The position numbers were made by a program, and so were the translations under genes. This document shows positions 1-9,774 of a stretch of 64,000 bases of DNA, piece after piece (position 1 is the stretch's first letter; every line of letters starts with the position of its first letter). The stretch is from Snodgrassella communis (GTDB lineage: Bacteria; Pseudomonadota; Gammaproteobacteria; Burkholderiales; Neisseriaceae), in contig NZ_CAJZCD010000007.1 in NCBI RefSeq assembly GCF_914768045.1, forward strand, positions 45,768 through 109,767. Direction: 5' to 3'. Under the pieces are notes generated by a model. The model saw nothing but the letters and a program-made list of their open reading frames with translations, did no database searches and was not told the DNA's origin.

Positions 1-60
1 AAAATTTTCTTCTACATCCTGATATTCAATATTCATTTAATGGCTGTCTTGAAACAAAAG

Positions 61-747
61 TCACTTATAATCCGGCCATACCTTTTCAGAATCAAGCCGA
101 GTAACATTACACACCAGGATTACTTCACACGCTCCCGCTCCCCTGTCAGTGCGTGACAATGACGATAACACATACCTATTTCCCATATCGACCCTAACCA
201 GCCAACCATCCACACGAACATTATCCCCAACCTTAATACCACTAATCTGAGTAGCTATTTTTTTATTTGCCGGAATCAAATGGACATTCGAAGCATTCAG
301 GTACATATCATCATAAGAATATGGCATAGAGCCCCCATCTTTAGTGCCGGCAATACCACCAAAACGGGCTCTCTGCTCAAATTTCAGGCGCTTTACTACC
401 TTTTCATTAGCCATAAATCCCCACCCCACAAACCAGTCAGTTGTAGAGATACTAGCGTGTTCATCATAAAGATAAGAAGCGCGATGTAGTACACGTGCGG
501 GCATACTAAACCCAGCCAAAGGAGTCATTTTCACTTTTGGCAACACAAATGGCTGCATTCCTGTAGGTACTTCTGTTTGCAATGGTTCATCACCCATAGC
601 CATCGGCGGAAACTGCGAACAATCCACACCAGCATTTAAATATGCTGGCATAACCACCCGTGGTGAATAAGGTGAAAATCGCCACCAGCCAACACATAAT
701 AACAAAATACCTATCAATAACTTCCGATATTGATAAAAAAAATCCAT
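61..747 (-). CDS. Hypothetical single-pass membrane-anchored protein
   Basis: A 228-residue protein that I do not recognise. The first 30 residues contain a basic stretch (YRK) followed by one hydrophobic segment (LLIGILLLCVGWW), so it is probably an inner-membrane anchor with a periplasmic domain. The rest is soluble, with a conserved-looking aromatic patch (WFVGWGF) in the middle and two Cys near the C-terminus (ACEVILVC). The ATG at 747 has an AGG seven bases upstream; a TTG at 762 would add five residues and is less likely. No operon partner is visible: the next gene is divergent. The C-terminal half has a run resembling a small beta-barrel (GDNVRVDGWLVRVD), but I would not assign a function. 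Confident that it is coding, not what it does. Confidence 0.7.
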   Translation of the reverse strand: MDFFYQYRKLLIGILLLCVGWWRFSPYSPRVVMPAYLNAGVDCSQFPPMAMGDEPLQTEVPTGMQPFVLPKVKMTPLAGFSMPARVLHRASYLYDEHASISTTDWFVGWGFMANEKVVKRLKFEQRARFGGIAGTKDGGSMPYSYDDMYLNASNVHLIPANKKIATQISGIKVGDNVRVDGWLVRVDMGNRYVLSSLSRTDRGAGACEVILVCNVTRLDSEKVWPDYK

Positions 748-1006
748 GACAAACCTAAGCAAGAATATTTAATCCAGATTTTAGTTTTATACCAAAAATA
801 ATATTTCTATCTTAAACAACTGACAAAAATTAATAGTCAATAAATATTAAAATAAACATTCTAAGTGTGTAGCGCCCGCCTAAAAAAACAAAAATATAAC
901 CAATCTGTCTGATTATTAAATTTAATTGTTCTTGCCTATTACCAATTAACCAAGTATAAACGCACAGTACCAATATTACCTCATATTGTAAAAAAGGATA
1001 AAATCC

Positions 1007-1915
1007 ATGCGTTTATCAAGCCTGTTTTTTATTTTTATCTGCATAGCCATAAAAATGGCCATGGCAAAAGAAGTAGTATTACCGGTAACCTTTACCAAAG
1101 ATACCCATATTGCCAAAGTAGTCTTAAATATCAACGGTAAACCAAGCCAGTTTCAGCTTGATACAGGTTCACAGACAGCCTTGCATTTACCGCTAAATAC
1201 ACTGCAACAACTGCCAGATACGACCAAAAACCAAAATACCAATAAAAGTCTGGATTTAAGTGGAAAAATTAATGAAACACAAAAATTTCTGATAAAACAT
1301 CTGGATATAAACGGACTTAACTTTGACAACATCAATGCAGAAGAACTGAAACCATGGGGCTGGAGTTATTCCAGCACTACGGAACAGGCACCTGCACCAG
1401 ATGACAACCTGCCAGTTATCGGTTTGCCACTCTTTCAGAATCACATCTTTACCCTAGATTTTGCGCACAAAAAAATCATAATCGACGATGGTCAGGATTC
1501 TACCCAGATAAACCAGCAATGGATTGCTTTCCCCTACAACATTCATCCCAAAGAAGGCATTATCATCAACCTTACCGACCAGAAAAAAACATACAGCCTT
1601 GTTCTGGATACCGGAGCATCAATGTCCTTTATCAAAGGAAAATCACTGCCAGCATCATTCAACAGCAGCAATAAAACACCCGCAGCCAAATCCGAAGAAG
1701 CCACACTACGCCTGAATAAAAAAGGCAATCCCCAGACAGTTAAAATCATTCTGACTAACCCATCCATCCGTAAAATCCCCATTCGGGCGGCTATTATGGA
1801 CGGTATGCCTGACCAATTTGAATCAGACGGCTTACTCGGCGTAGATTTCCTGAAAAAATATAGCGTGAAAATAGACCAGAAAAACCAGCAATTATGGATT
1901 AAACCGGCTATCTGA
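1007..1915 (+). CDS. Secreted retropepsin-like aspartic protease with two DTG motifs
   Basis: A 302-residue protein with an N-terminal signal sequence (cleavage likely after AMA, around residue 20). It has two aspartic-protease active-site motifs: FQLDTGSQ near residue 51 and LVLDTGAS near residue 200. Each sits at the start of a lobe of about 120 residues, and each lobe ends with a GLP/GLLG-type strand (VIGLPLF, GLLGVDFLKKY). Both catalytic Asp of a pepsin-like active site would therefore come from one chain, whereas single-domain bacterial retropepsins dimerise. It probably acts in the periplasm as an endopeptidase. An AAGGA ribosome site lies eight bases before the ATG. It stands alone, with divergent and convergent neighbours. 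The family call is firm; activity and substrate are inferred. Confidence 0.75.
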   Translation: MRLSSLFFIFICIAIKMAMAKEVVLPVTFTKDTHIAKVVLNINGKPSQFQLDTGSQTALHLPLNTLQQLPDTTKNQNTNKSLDLSGKINETQKFLIKHLDINGLNFDNINAEELKPWGWSYSSTTEQAPAPDDNLPVIGLPLFQNHIFTLDFAHKKIIIDDGQDSTQINQQWIAFPYNIHPKEGIIINLTDQKKTYSLVLDTGASMSFIKGKSLPASFNSSNKTPAAKSEEATLRLNKKGNPQTVKIILTNPSIRKIPIRAAIMDGMPDQFESDGLLGVDFLKKYSVKIDQKNQQLWIKPAI

Positions 1916-2030
1916 AATGCGCATACAAGACTAAGACAACCAGTTATATTGATTTATAAAAAGCTATAGCTCCATTATAAACTTTACTTATATAAACTTT
2001 AATTATAAATTCAAAAATTAGAATGGAATG

Positions 2031-3341
2031 TTATTTTGTTAAATTAACAATCCATTCTATCCATTTTGTCACAGTAGAAGCACGTCGCCTAAAAGTATCT
2101 AATGAGCGTATATTATACAAATTTGATTTTTGCATGATTTCAATAATTCTACTCTTCGAAGGCATTGTTCTGTTATTTTCGATATATTCTTTTAATACAA
2201 GATTAAATACATTATGTTGCAAAATTAGCTTACAAAATGACAACTGACGGTCTTTATAACCTACTTCTAATATCGATCTGCCTTTTTCTGTTAAACAATA
2301 ACTAATCTCATCAGGACTTTTATTAACTAAACCTAAATATATGGCTGCATTAGTATAATAACCAGTTTGACGTTTAGTAAATGCATAGTTTATTGTTATT
2401 TCACTATGGCTTAATTCTTTTGCCACCAGTAGCTCACAGATATTAATTACTCGTTCAAATGTATTTGCCTGAGGGAAAGGAACTTTCGGTTCATCATATA
2501 ATACAGATGTTTCTCGCATTACTTTTTCAATATCAAGAAATCTTATTTTGGTATCTTCAATAGTATATTTTCTATGCTTAATCAATATTAAAGAATTATA
2601 ATATTCAAAATTTTGAAATTCATACTCATAAAAATTATATATACCATTAGAGTATATAAAAAATATTGGACGTACTGGTTTCTGAATACGTTTTTTCCAA
2701 ACCCGATATGGATAATATAATTGCCTGATTAAAAAGTCCTTAGATATATCTAGCTTTGCTTCTATCAAAGCTAGTGAATGATTACCTTCGTATCCAGCAT
2801 CAATTTCAATCTGTGATTTATCCACATAAATTCGTTGGGTTGAATGACATACATTTTTACCCTGCTTATCCAAATTGATAAAAAAATCAAAAGCACCCGA
2901 TCCAGCTCTACCTGACACAGTGGGTTTAATTTCATTTTCCTGCAAAAAATCAGCAATAATACCTGAGGTAAAAGCACAATTTAAAGCCATCGCCTCACTG
3001 GTTATATTGGATAAATCCAGACTTTGAATATAATCTGGTAAATACATTCTTGTAATGGGTGTATCAGCCTTCACCTGTTCCAAACTCTGATACGCCTGAA
3101 AATTACCTATAATATAGCTACCACGAGTAACCGGTAAAATAGCAAGATGATTTTCAGAAAAAATTTTAGGCAGATTGACGAAATGATCAAATTTTGCCAT
3201 TAATCTCGGTTCTTTTATTTTTTTTATTTCTTTTGCATCAATCTTAAAAAAACCCTCTCCCTCTATCCTTTCGAGAATATTATGTTCTTCAAATAGGCTG
3301 CACCAAGCTTCACTAATACTTAAATTTTTAAATTTACTCAT
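2031..3341 (-). CDS. Type II restriction endonuclease of the R-M pair
   Basis: A 436-residue protein translated from an ATG inside the last codons of the upstream DNA adenine methylase (8-bp overlap), so the two are co-transcribed and probably translationally coupled. The linkage is the main argument for a restriction enzyme. A plausible PD-(D/E)XK nuclease core is visible: D181 in IEIDAGYE followed by E194-A-K196 in LIEAKLD. N-terminally there is a TRGSYIIGNF motif (residues 72-81) that I associate with a large group of poorly characterised restriction enzymes. The C-terminal 130 residues (HSEITINYAFTKRQTGYYTNAA) look like a winged-helix, perhaps for target recognition. The gene is much more AT-rich than the housekeeping genes, consistent with transfer. 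Recognition site not determinable by reading. Confidence 0.7.
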   Translation of the reverse strand: MSKFKNLSISEAWCSLFEEHNILERIEGEGFFKIDAKEIKKIKEPRLMAKFDHFVNLPKIFSENHLAILPVTRGSYIIGNFQAYQSLEQVKADTPITRMYLPDYIQSLDLSNITSEAMALNCAFTSGIIADFLQENEIKPTVSGRAGSGAFDFFINLDKQGKNVCHSTQRIYVDKSQIEIDAGYEGNHSLALIEAKLDISKDFLIRQLYYPYRVWKKRIQKPVRPIFFIYSNGIYNFYEYEFQNFEYYNSLILIKHRKYTIEDTKIRFLDIEKVMRETSVLYDEPKVPFPQANTFERVINICELLVAKELSHSEITINYAFTKRQTGYYTNAAIYLGLVNKSPDEISYCLTEKGRSILEVGYKDRQLSFCKLILQHNVFNLVLKEYIENNRTMPSKSRIIEIMQKSNLYNIRSLDTFRRRASTVTKWIEWIVNLTK

Positions 3342-4176
3342 AATTTCTTACAATAATCTCCTGCATTTTACCTCTACTTGACAAATTTGCTCCTACTAAG
3401 CGTCTGGCAGAAACAATTTTTATATTATATTTGCTATATTGTTCACAAATAAAGTCTGTTGCCGAATTCGACAACATAAATTTAATTCCACGCTCATTCA
3501 GCTCATCACAATACCTACGTAACCTTATTTGCTCTTCTCGAGAAAAACCACCTTTGGTATAACTGGTAAAGCTAGCGGTAGCAGATACAGGATCATAAGG
3601 TGGATCAAGATATACAAAAGCATTATCAGGTAGGTTTCTTAAAATTTCGGCGTAATCACCGGTACTAATAGCTATCTCTGCACTATTCAAATAACCATTA
3701 ATAGCCCTTAAAACAGGCTCATTAACAATATTAGGATTTGCATAACTGCCAAATGGCACATTAAATTCACCTGAAGCATTAACTCTGAACAGACCATTAA
3801 AACATGTTCTGTTTAGATAAATAATCCGAGCGGCTTTTTCAATATCGGAGAGCTGAGCATACGAATCCTTATTTCTATCCCAGCTGCGTACCTCATAAAA
3901 ATGTTCTTTATCATTCTGAAATGTCTTTAGCCGCTCAATCAACGCATCAACATTATTCTTGATAACAGTATAAACCTGAATCAGTTCATGATTGATATCA
4001 TTAATGCAGGCTAATTGTGGTTGCAATGCAAAAAACAATGCACCACCACCTACAAAAGGCTCACAGTAGACAGAATAGTCTTTTGGTAATAAAGGAATTA
4101 AAGTATCAAGCAATTGACGTTTACCACCTGCCCATTTTAAAACTGGGGATATCAATTGATTTTTACCATATCTCAT
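3334..4176 (-). CDS. DNA adenine methyltransferase (Dam/DpnII type)
   Basis: A 280-residue N6-adenine methylase of the alpha (Dam/M.DpnII) class. Visible motifs in order: LKWAGGKRQLL near residues 13-23 (AdoMet binding, motif X), CEPFVGGGALFF at 38-49 (motif I, FxGxG) and YLDPPYDP around 190-197 (catalytic motif IV, DPPY). Length matches single-domain Dam-type enzymes. It is the first gene of the R-M operon, so protection precedes restriction; no separate controller (C) gene is seen. Members of this class often methylate GATC, but related enzymes recognise other sites, so specificity is an inference. The ATG has a GAG about eight bases upstream. Confidence 0.9.
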   Translation of the reverse strand: MRYGKNQLISPVLKWAGGKRQLLDTLIPLLPKDYSVYCEPFVGGGALFFALQPQLACINDINHELIQVYTVIKNNVDALIERLKTFQNDKEHFYEVRSWDRNKDSYAQLSDIEKAARIIYLNRTCFNGLFRVNASGEFNVPFGSYANPNIVNEPVLRAINGYLNSAEIAISTGDYAEILRNLPDNAFVYLDPPYDPVSATASFTSYTKGGFSREEQIRLRRYCDELNERGIKFMLSNSATDFICEQYSKYNIKIVSARRLVGANLSSRGKMQEIIVRNYE

Positions 4177-4413
4177 ATTTAGTAACTCTTTATTTCAATG
4201 CCGATTAATCTAATATCACAGTGATCGGAACAAGTAATCTACCGGTTCTGATATTTGTTTACACTTCAATTTACTATCACTTACCACTTATCCATATATG
4301 TAATTTAAATAATCAACATAAAACAAAAAGCATTATCATATACATCTTAATAAACACCCGATCTTAATCATTATTTACAATATAAACACTAAGATCAGAC
4401 AGGGAATTTCTGC

Positions 4414-5193
4414 TTACTTCAACATCGAGCTCAAAAACGCCTGTGTCCGTGCATGCTGCGGATTAGCAAAAAAGCTTCTCGCTTCACCCGATTCAACAAT
4501 CACACCTTTATCCATAAACAGCACCTTGTTGGCTACTTCGCGCGCGAAGCCCATCTCATGGGTTACCACCACCATCGTCATCTTGTCTTCAGCCAACTGC
4601 TGCATCGTTTTTAATACATCACCAGTCAATTCCGGATCTAATGCAGAAGTAGGCTCATCAAACAGCATAATCTGTGGCTGCATAGCCAGTGCCCGGGCGA
4701 TGGCAACACGCTGTTTCTGTCCACCGGATAGCTGCGATGGATAACAATCCTGCTTGTTTTCCAAGCCCACTTTACGCAGCAGCTCCTGCGCCAGTGGCAC
4801 AATTTCATTACGCTGCATTTTTTTCACCGTGATCGGTGCTTCTATCACATTCTGCAACACAGTCATATGCGGAAACAGATTAAACTGCTGAAATACCATA
4901 CCCATGCGCGCACAGATATTCCTAATCGTCTGTTCAGGCGCATAATGGGCACGATTATGGCTGTTATTCTGCACCAGAAAATCGTTTTCAATCGCAATGC
5001 TGCCGGCATCTACTTTTTCCAGATAATTCAGACAGCGCAGCAAAGTAGATTTACCGGAGCCGGAAGAACCGATGATGGCAACCACTTCCGAGCGTGCCAC
5101 CTGAATATCCACACCTTTAAGCACTTCCACCTGACCAAAGGCCTTGTAAATACCGCGGGCATCTATCATTAAATCAGTCGTCGTAGCGTGCAT
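4414..5193 (-). CDS. Polar amino-acid ABC transporter, ATP-binding subunit
   Basis: A 259-residue ATPase of the GlnQ/HisP class that energises uptake of a polar amino acid at the inner membrane. It shows the Walker A motif GSSGSGKST, the Q-loop region [14 protein letters not shown], the signature LSGGQKQR, Walker [11 protein letters not shown] and the H-switch VVVTHEM. The start overlaps the end of the permease gene by 20 bp. It is supported by a GGAG seven bases upstream, whereas the internal ATG at 5169 has none. It is the last gene of a binding protein-permease-ATPase operon. Substrate is unknown; related neisserial systems move cystine, glutamine or arginine. Confidence 0.93.
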   Translation of the reverse strand: MHATTTDLMIDARGIYKAFGQVEVLKGVDIQVARSEVVAIIGSSGSGKSTLLRCLNYLEKVDAGSIAIENDFLVQNNSHNRAHYAPEQTIRNICARMGMVFQQFNLFPHMTVLQNVIEAPITVKKMQRNEIVPLAQELLRKVGLENKQDCYPSQLSGGQKQRVAIARALAMQPQIMLFDEPTSALDPELTGDVLKTMQQLAEDKMTMVVVTHEMGFAREVANKVLFMDKGVIVESGEARSFFANPQHARTQAFLSSMLK

Positions 5194-5818
5194 AGCGTTT
5201 CTCCATTTTCTGGAAGCCCCAAGTCAGAATCAGGGTCATAATCAGGTAGAAGGCAGCCGCCACAGAAAACGGCATCAGATTGAATTCACGCTGTACCAGC
5301 TGATAAGTTACCCGCATCACATCCTGCAACGCCAGTACATACACCAGCGAAGTATCCTTAACCAACGTAATGGTTTCATTGCTCAATGGAGGCAGGATTT
5401 TCTTCCACATTTGTGGCAGAACAATGCGGCGCATAGTTTGACCATAGCTCATACCCAGCGTTTTTGCTGCCTCATATTGCCCCTTACCTACGCCCTGAAT
5501 ACCGGCACGGAAAATCTCAGCAAAATAGGCCGCATAATTGAGCACAAACGCCACCACCGCCGTAGTATAAGCAGGCAGCAGAATATTGACTGCCGGCAAA
5601 GCAAAATAAATAAAGAAAATCTGCAACATCAGTGGCGTGCCACGCATCACCCAGATGTAAAAATTAACAATGTAATCCAGCGCTTTAATGCCAGACAGAC
5701 GCAAGAGTGCCAATACCAGACCCAACGGAATAGACAGCAGCAGGGTAATGGCAAACAGACTGAGGGTAATTTTTGCCCCCGTCCATAATTCTGGCAGCAT
5801 ATTTAACACATAATTCAC
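5174..5818 (-). CDS. Polar amino-acid ABC transporter, permease
   Basis: A 214-residue HisM/GlnP-type inner-membrane permease. The N-terminus carries a hydrophobic segment ([20 protein letters not shown]), with further membrane spans at about 55-75, 85-105 and 180-205. The EAA loop for docking the ATPase is visible as [22 protein letters not shown]. Translation starts at a GTG with AAGGAT seven bases upstream. The gene sits directly downstream of a strong hairpin that follows the binding-protein gene, so it is probably expressed by partial read-through at a lower level than the binding protein. Confidence 0.92.
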   Translation of the reverse strand: MNYVLNMLPELWTGAKITLSLFAITLLLSIPLGLVLALLRLSGIKALDYIVNFYIWVMRGTPLMLQIFFIYFALPAVNILLPAYTTAVVAFVLNYAAYFAEIFRAGIQGVGKGQYEAAKTLGMSYGQTMRRIVLPQMWKKILPPLSNETITLVKDTSLVYVLALQDVMRVTYQLVQREFNLMPFSVAAAFYLIMTLILTWGFQKMEKRYARYDD

Positions 5819-5830
5819 GTGTAATCCTTA

Positions 5831-5875
5831 AAACAACAATAACGCTGCCTAAACAATTCACATTCAGGCAGCGTT
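5831..5875 (-). terminator. Intra-operon attenuating hairpin
   Basis: Inverted repeat with perfect 10-bp arms (AACGCTGCCT at 5841-5850 and AGGCAGCGTT at 5866-5875). On the minus strand it is followed by a T-rich run (ATTGTTGTTTT). It lies between the binding-protein stop and the permease start, so it probably terminates most transcripts after the binding-protein gene and sets the usual excess of binding protein over transporter. Confidence 0.7.
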
Positions 5876-5897
5876 GATTCCAGAGTAAAAACAGCAT

Positions 5898-6689
5898 TTA
5901 TTTGACGATGTCTTTACCGAACCATTTTGTAGCAATTTTAGCAGATGTACCATCAGCTTTCATACTATCCAGAGCAGCCTGAATTTTCTGCTCCAAAGCC
6001 TGATCATCCTTACGGAACGCCACAGCATACTGCTCAGTACCGAAATCATCACCTAATAATTTATATTCATTCGGTTTTTTCGAAACATAATAACGGCCAA
6101 CCACCTCATCTACCACCAATGCATCCACACGTTTGGCCGACACATCCATCAAAGCAGTCACATTATCAGAATATTTCTTCAGTTCTTTAAAAGATTTCAC
6201 CACATTTGGCTCAGCTTCTACCGCATCCACCGCACTGCTGCCATCCTGTACACCAACGACTTTCCCAGCCAATTGCGCTTTGGTATTAATACCACTATCA
6301 GGACGCACAACAATAATCTGATGATTATCCATATATGGTTTAGATAACAATAACTGCTGTTGCCGCTGTGGCGTAATAGTCAAACCATTCCAGAGCATAT
6401 CCACACGCTTACTGTTAAGCTCAGACTCCTTGGCGCTCCAGTCAATAGGCTTAAGTTCTACAGCAAGACCGGCGCGCTTGGCTGCTTCACGCGCCATATC
6501 AATATCAAACCCAACCAATTCATTCTTTTCGTTGCGAAAACCCATGGGCGGAAAGCTGTCATCCAGCCCCATGACTACCGTCTTACCTTCACTGGAGCCC
6601 GTTGTACCGGAAGTAGACTCACCACCACAGGCAGCAAGCGCCACCGCAGCCACAGAGCTCAATAAAAATTTACGCATGGCGTTTTGCAT
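5898..6689 (-). CDS. Polar amino-acid ABC transporter, substrate-binding lipoprotein
   Basis: A lipoprotein of the SBP_bac_3 family that captures a polar amino acid in the periplasm and delivers it to the downstream permease. The lipobox is LAAC (Cys about residue 21). The mature start GLDDSFPPMGFRNEKNELVGFDIDMA is the classical family opening, followed by WNGLTITPQRQQ in the ligand cleft. I chose the ATG at 6689 because CAGGAA lies just upstream; a TTG 18 bases earlier is in frame but would place the ribosome site inside the gene. It is the first gene of the operon. Ligand not assignable by eye. Confidence 0.92.
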   Translation of the reverse strand: MQNAMRKFLLSSVAAVALAACGGESTSGTTGSSEGKTVVMGLDDSFPPMGFRNEKNELVGFDIDMAREAAKRAGLAVELKPIDWSAKESELNSKRVDMLWNGLTITPQRQQQLLLSKPYMDNHQIIVVRPDSGINTKAQLAGKVVGVQDGSSAVDAVEAEPNVVKSFKELKKYSDNVTALMDVSAKRVDALVVDEVVGRYYVSKKPNEYKLLGDDFGTEQYAVAFRKDDQALEQKIQAALDSMKADGTSAKIATKWFGKDIVK

Positions 6690-7100
6690 ATAAAATTCCT
6701 GATTCAAGGTAAATAGATAATTGTGTCATACACTATACCGGAATTTTTTTACACTTTCACCTGCCAATACTGAAAGCTTCAATTGCTGCCAAAATACTAA
6801 TAGTCAAAACACAGCACCAGCAACTAAAGACATAATTAACTTATACAATGAGCAAATTATATCAACCAGAAAACAGGCTAATCATGCCGAATAACTTTCC
6901 GCTGGTAAATAGTATCCCATATGCAAACCCATAATACACAGCCTGAAATAGTTATCTATAACAAACAGAACAACTTCAGAATCAAAGCCTTATTCCTATT
7001 AATTTTTCAAATAGATTCATACCTTTAAAACTGAAATTAATTGCATCATTCTCCACCAGCCATTAAATATTCAGCCCAAACAATGCACATCAAAATTAAC
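6690..7100. other. Intergenic region between amino-acid and haem operons
   Basis: About 410 bases with no convincing gene. On the minus strand a TATAGT hexamer near 6735 could be the -10 of the binding-protein promoter, but no good -35 is visible. The rest is AT-rich and holds the 3' end of the haem operon transcript; no clear terminator hairpin was found. Confidence 0.4.
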
Positions 7101-7871
7101 TTAAGCCACTGCTGAATGCACAGAGTGATGATCCATACGGAAAAACAGCCTGCCATCCTCTTCTATACGCCGGATTGGCCACTGATACACCTCACTGAGT
7201 AAATCAGACTGCATCACATCCTGCGGTGTGCCAGAAGCAACTATCTGCCCCTCATTCATCAATACAATAAAATCGGCATGATTGGCAGCCATAGTTAAAT
7301 CATGTAACACCATAACAACCGAGAATTCAGCATGGTGCTCACGCAAATAATGCATCAAGCGATGCTGATGGCGAATATCCAGATGATTGCAAGGCTCATC
7401 CAGCAATAACACCGGTGCATTCTGTAACAGAGCACGCACCACATTAGCACGCTGCTGCTCACCACCAGACAAACGGCCAATACGTTGCTGTGCCAATGGA
7501 CGCAAATCAAAAACATCCAGCAGATGCTGTAATTTTGTGGTCGGTGCCTGTGCTTTCTTAAACCAGCTATTATGCGGGCAACAGCCAAGCTGCACATATT
7601 CAGTCACCGTAAGCGGTAAATTATATTGTCCGTGCTGCCCTACCCAAGCAATCTGCCCACGCTTCAAATTACTGCCCACAGAATCCCCGCGTAACTGTAC
7701 ACCAGTACCATGCAAACCCAGCAGCGCACGCAATAAAGTAGATTTACCCGCACCATTCGGCCCGATAATACTGGTATGCTGACTGGCCGGCAAATCAAGC
7801 TGTGGAACGGATAAAATACAGCGGCCACGTGCTTGCACCTGCACATTACGAACAATAAACAAACTCTCCAT
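7101..7871 (-). CDS. hmuV: Haem ABC transporter, ATP-binding protein
   Basis: A 256-residue FepC/HmuV-type ATPase that drives haem import across the inner membrane. Motifs: Walker A GPNGAGKST, signature LSGGEQQR, Walker B VLLLDEPCNHLD and switch VMVLHDLTMA. An AGGAG lies seven bases before the ATG, nine bases after the permease stop. It is the last gene of the five-gene haem operon running receptor, cytoplasmic haem protein, binding protein, permease, ATPase. The haem assignment rests on the operon, especially the HmuS-type protein, since the ATPase alone would also fit siderophore or cobalamin systems. Confidence 0.9.
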   Translation of the reverse strand: MESLFIVRNVQVQARGRCILSVPQLDLPASQHTSIIGPNGAGKSTLLRALLGLHGTGVQLRGDSVGSNLKRGQIAWVGQHGQYNLPLTVTEYVQLGCCPHNSWFKKAQAPTTKLQHLLDVFDLRPLAQQRIGRLSGGEQQRANVVRALLQNAPVLLLDEPCNHLDIRHQHRLMHYLREHHAEFSVVMVLHDLTMAANHADFIVLMNEGQIVASGTPQDVMQSDLLSEVYQWPIRRIEEDGRLFFRMDHHSVHSAVA

Positions 7872-7880
7872 ACCCCGCTC

Positions 7881-8885
7881 CTAACGCCGCAACGGCTGCA
7901 AAAACAGCCACAGGAAAAACGGCCCGCCAAGTAAAGCAATCACAATACCTACCGGCAAATCTACCGGATAGCTCAACCAGCGTGCCACACTGTCTACCAG
8001 CAATAAAAATACCGCTCCCAGCCAAGCAGATAACAATATAATCCGGCGTCGGCTGCCGCCCCAGCTACGGGCAATCACATTCGGCACCATCATACCCAGA
8101 AAACCAATAATACCCGCCAGTGACACCGCAGCACCTGTTAATAGCGCTGCGCCGATAACCGTCCACATCCGCGTACTGCCTACCGCTACCCCCATACTGA
8201 TGGCTGTTTCTTCACCCAGCATCAGAATATCCAGCCGCCGTCCAACCACCAACAGTATACCCAGCCCCAGCAACATCACAGCCAATGCATACCAGGGCGC
8301 AGTAAAACCAGATTCAGCCAGACTACCAGCCAGCCAGTTGGTTGCACTGCGCAAAACCATATCATCCGACATAAATAAAATCAGACTCACCAGCGCACCA
8401 CAAAAGGCACTGATTACAAAACCCATCACCAGCAGCCCCAATGTCCCCCCACCAAACAAACGATGTACCGTCAGAATCAGCAAACACACCAGCAGTGCAC
8501 CGAGAAAAGCGGCCAAAGGTACAGTTACCATCCCCCAGCCAAAAGCCAGAACAGCAATCACCCCCAATGCCGCACCACCAGACGTCCCAATCAGACTCGG
8601 GTCTGCCAGCGGATTATCAAACAACGCCTGCAATGCTGCACCGGCAGCAGCCAGTGCGGCACCGACAATAAGCGCCACCAGTATCCGTGGCAGCCGGATA
8701 CCAAGCGTAATTTCATCCAGCGACTGTGGCCACTGCCATCCGCCCATGCCCAGCCCCAGACAGAACCAGCTCAACAACAGACTAAATAACACAGCAGCAA
8801 TGCCCCAAACCAGTTTAGGCCAGAACGCACGTCTTACCACAGTCGAATCAGCTATACTCATCGTTTGCTGCACTTGTGTCATCAT
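7881..8885 (-). CDS. hmuU: Haem ABC transporter, FecCD-type permease
   Basis: A 334-residue, highly hydrophobic protein of the FecCD/BtuC family with about ten membrane spans. Family signatures include LGIRLPRILVALIVGAALA, GAALQALFDNPLADPSLIGTSGGAALG (the conserved NPLADP element) and GIIGFLGMMVPNVIAR (cytoplasmic coupling helix region). The start codon overlaps the stop of the binding-protein gene by one base (TAATG), indicating translational coupling. An MM dipeptide at the start leaves the exact ATG uncertain by one codon. Confidence 0.92.
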   Translation of the reverse strand: MMTQVQQTMSIADSTVVRRAFWPKLVWGIAAVLFSLLLSWFCLGLGMGGWQWPQSLDEITLGIRLPRILVALIVGAALAAAGAALQALFDNPLADPSLIGTSGGAALGVIAVLAFGWGMVTVPLAAFLGALLVCLLILTVHRLFGGGTLGLLVMGFVISAFCGALVSLILFMSDDMVLRSATNWLAGSLAESGFTAPWYALAVMLLGLGILLVVGRRLDILMLGEETAISMGVAVGSTRMWTVIGAALLTGAAVSLAGIIGFLGMMVPNVIARSWGGSRRRIILLSAWLGAVFLLLVDSVARWLSYPVDLPVGIVIALLGGPFFLWLFLQPLRR

Positions 8886-9673
8886 TATTGTGCCAGCTTA
8901 TAAAGTTTAGAAATAACCTGCGGCGTATTCAGACCGTAACGAAATAAATCATTTGATGGCATAAAATAGATTTTATTCTGTTTCACTGCCGGTGAAGCAG
9001 CAATTTCCGGTCGCTTGGCTAAGCCTTGCATACCGCCAACCAGTTTTTGATTACGCTCAGCAATCAGAATAATATCCGGTTTTGCCGCCAACCAAGCCTC
9101 ACGTGACATCGGCTTCATACCCTCAATGGCAGCAGCTGCATTGATGCCACCAGCACGTCTGATTAACTCATCTGCTGCGGTACCACGGCCGGAAACATAA
9201 CGGCCATCATAACTAATCAGATAACGCTTACCGGTTTTCGGCATCTCCTTAACCTGACTTAGCCAGCGACTGGCCAATGCATTGGCTTCACTACTTTTAC
9301 CAATAAGCTGACCAACCTTACGAATACCAGCAGCATAACCATTAATATCCTCTTTCGGCGCAACATTCACGGCCATAATACCCACCCGGTTCAAATTGGC
9401 ATAAATACTGGCTGGCTGAGCCATCCACGATCCCAGAACAAGAGTCGGTTTTCTGGCTGCAACCGGTTCCACACTTAGCCCGTGAAACAGACCAATACTG
9501 GGCACATTCTTTAAGGCCGGATTGGTAGAAGCCATCTCACGGCCTACTACATCTTTAGTACCACCCAGCTCCACCACAACATCAGCCACATCTGGCGTCA
9601 ATGTAACAATGCGGGCAGCAAATGCAAACGGAAAAGCAGCGCACATTGCCGCTGCCAAGAGTAATCTTTTCAT
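8885..9673 (-). CDS. hmuT: Periplasmic haem-binding protein
   Basis: A 262-residue class III solute-binding protein (PF01497 type) with a clear signal peptide (AAAMCAAFPFAFA) and no lipobox, so it is a soluble periplasmic protein. The mature protein opens with RIVTLTPDVADVVVELG, typical of haem/siderophore-binding proteins. Conserved pieces such as KPTLVLGSW and AAKPDIILIAE follow, and a C-terminal helix ends LNTPQVISKLYKLAQ. It passes haem from the outer-membrane receptor to HmuUV. Neighbour genes on both sides support haem specificity. Confidence 0.9.
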   Translation of the reverse strand: MKRLLLAAAMCAAFPFAFAARIVTLTPDVADVVVELGGTKDVVGREMASTNPALKNVPSIGLFHGLSVEPVAARKPTLVLGSWMAQPASIYANLNRVGIMAVNVAPKEDINGYAAGIRKVGQLIGKSSEANALASRWLSQVKEMPKTGKRYLISYDGRYVSGRGTAADELIRRAGGINAAAAIEGMKPMSREAWLAAKPDIILIAERNQKLVGGMQGLAKRPEIAASPAVKQNKIYFMPSNDLFRYGLNTPQVISKLYKLAQ

Positions 9674-9774
9674 GCTTTACCTTTTTAATTACCAGCAATA
9701 CAGCAGCAGACAGGCCTGCTTTAGCTTATGATTACTTAACATCATCGCAATAATACCTATCTGCCCTTGGTCAA

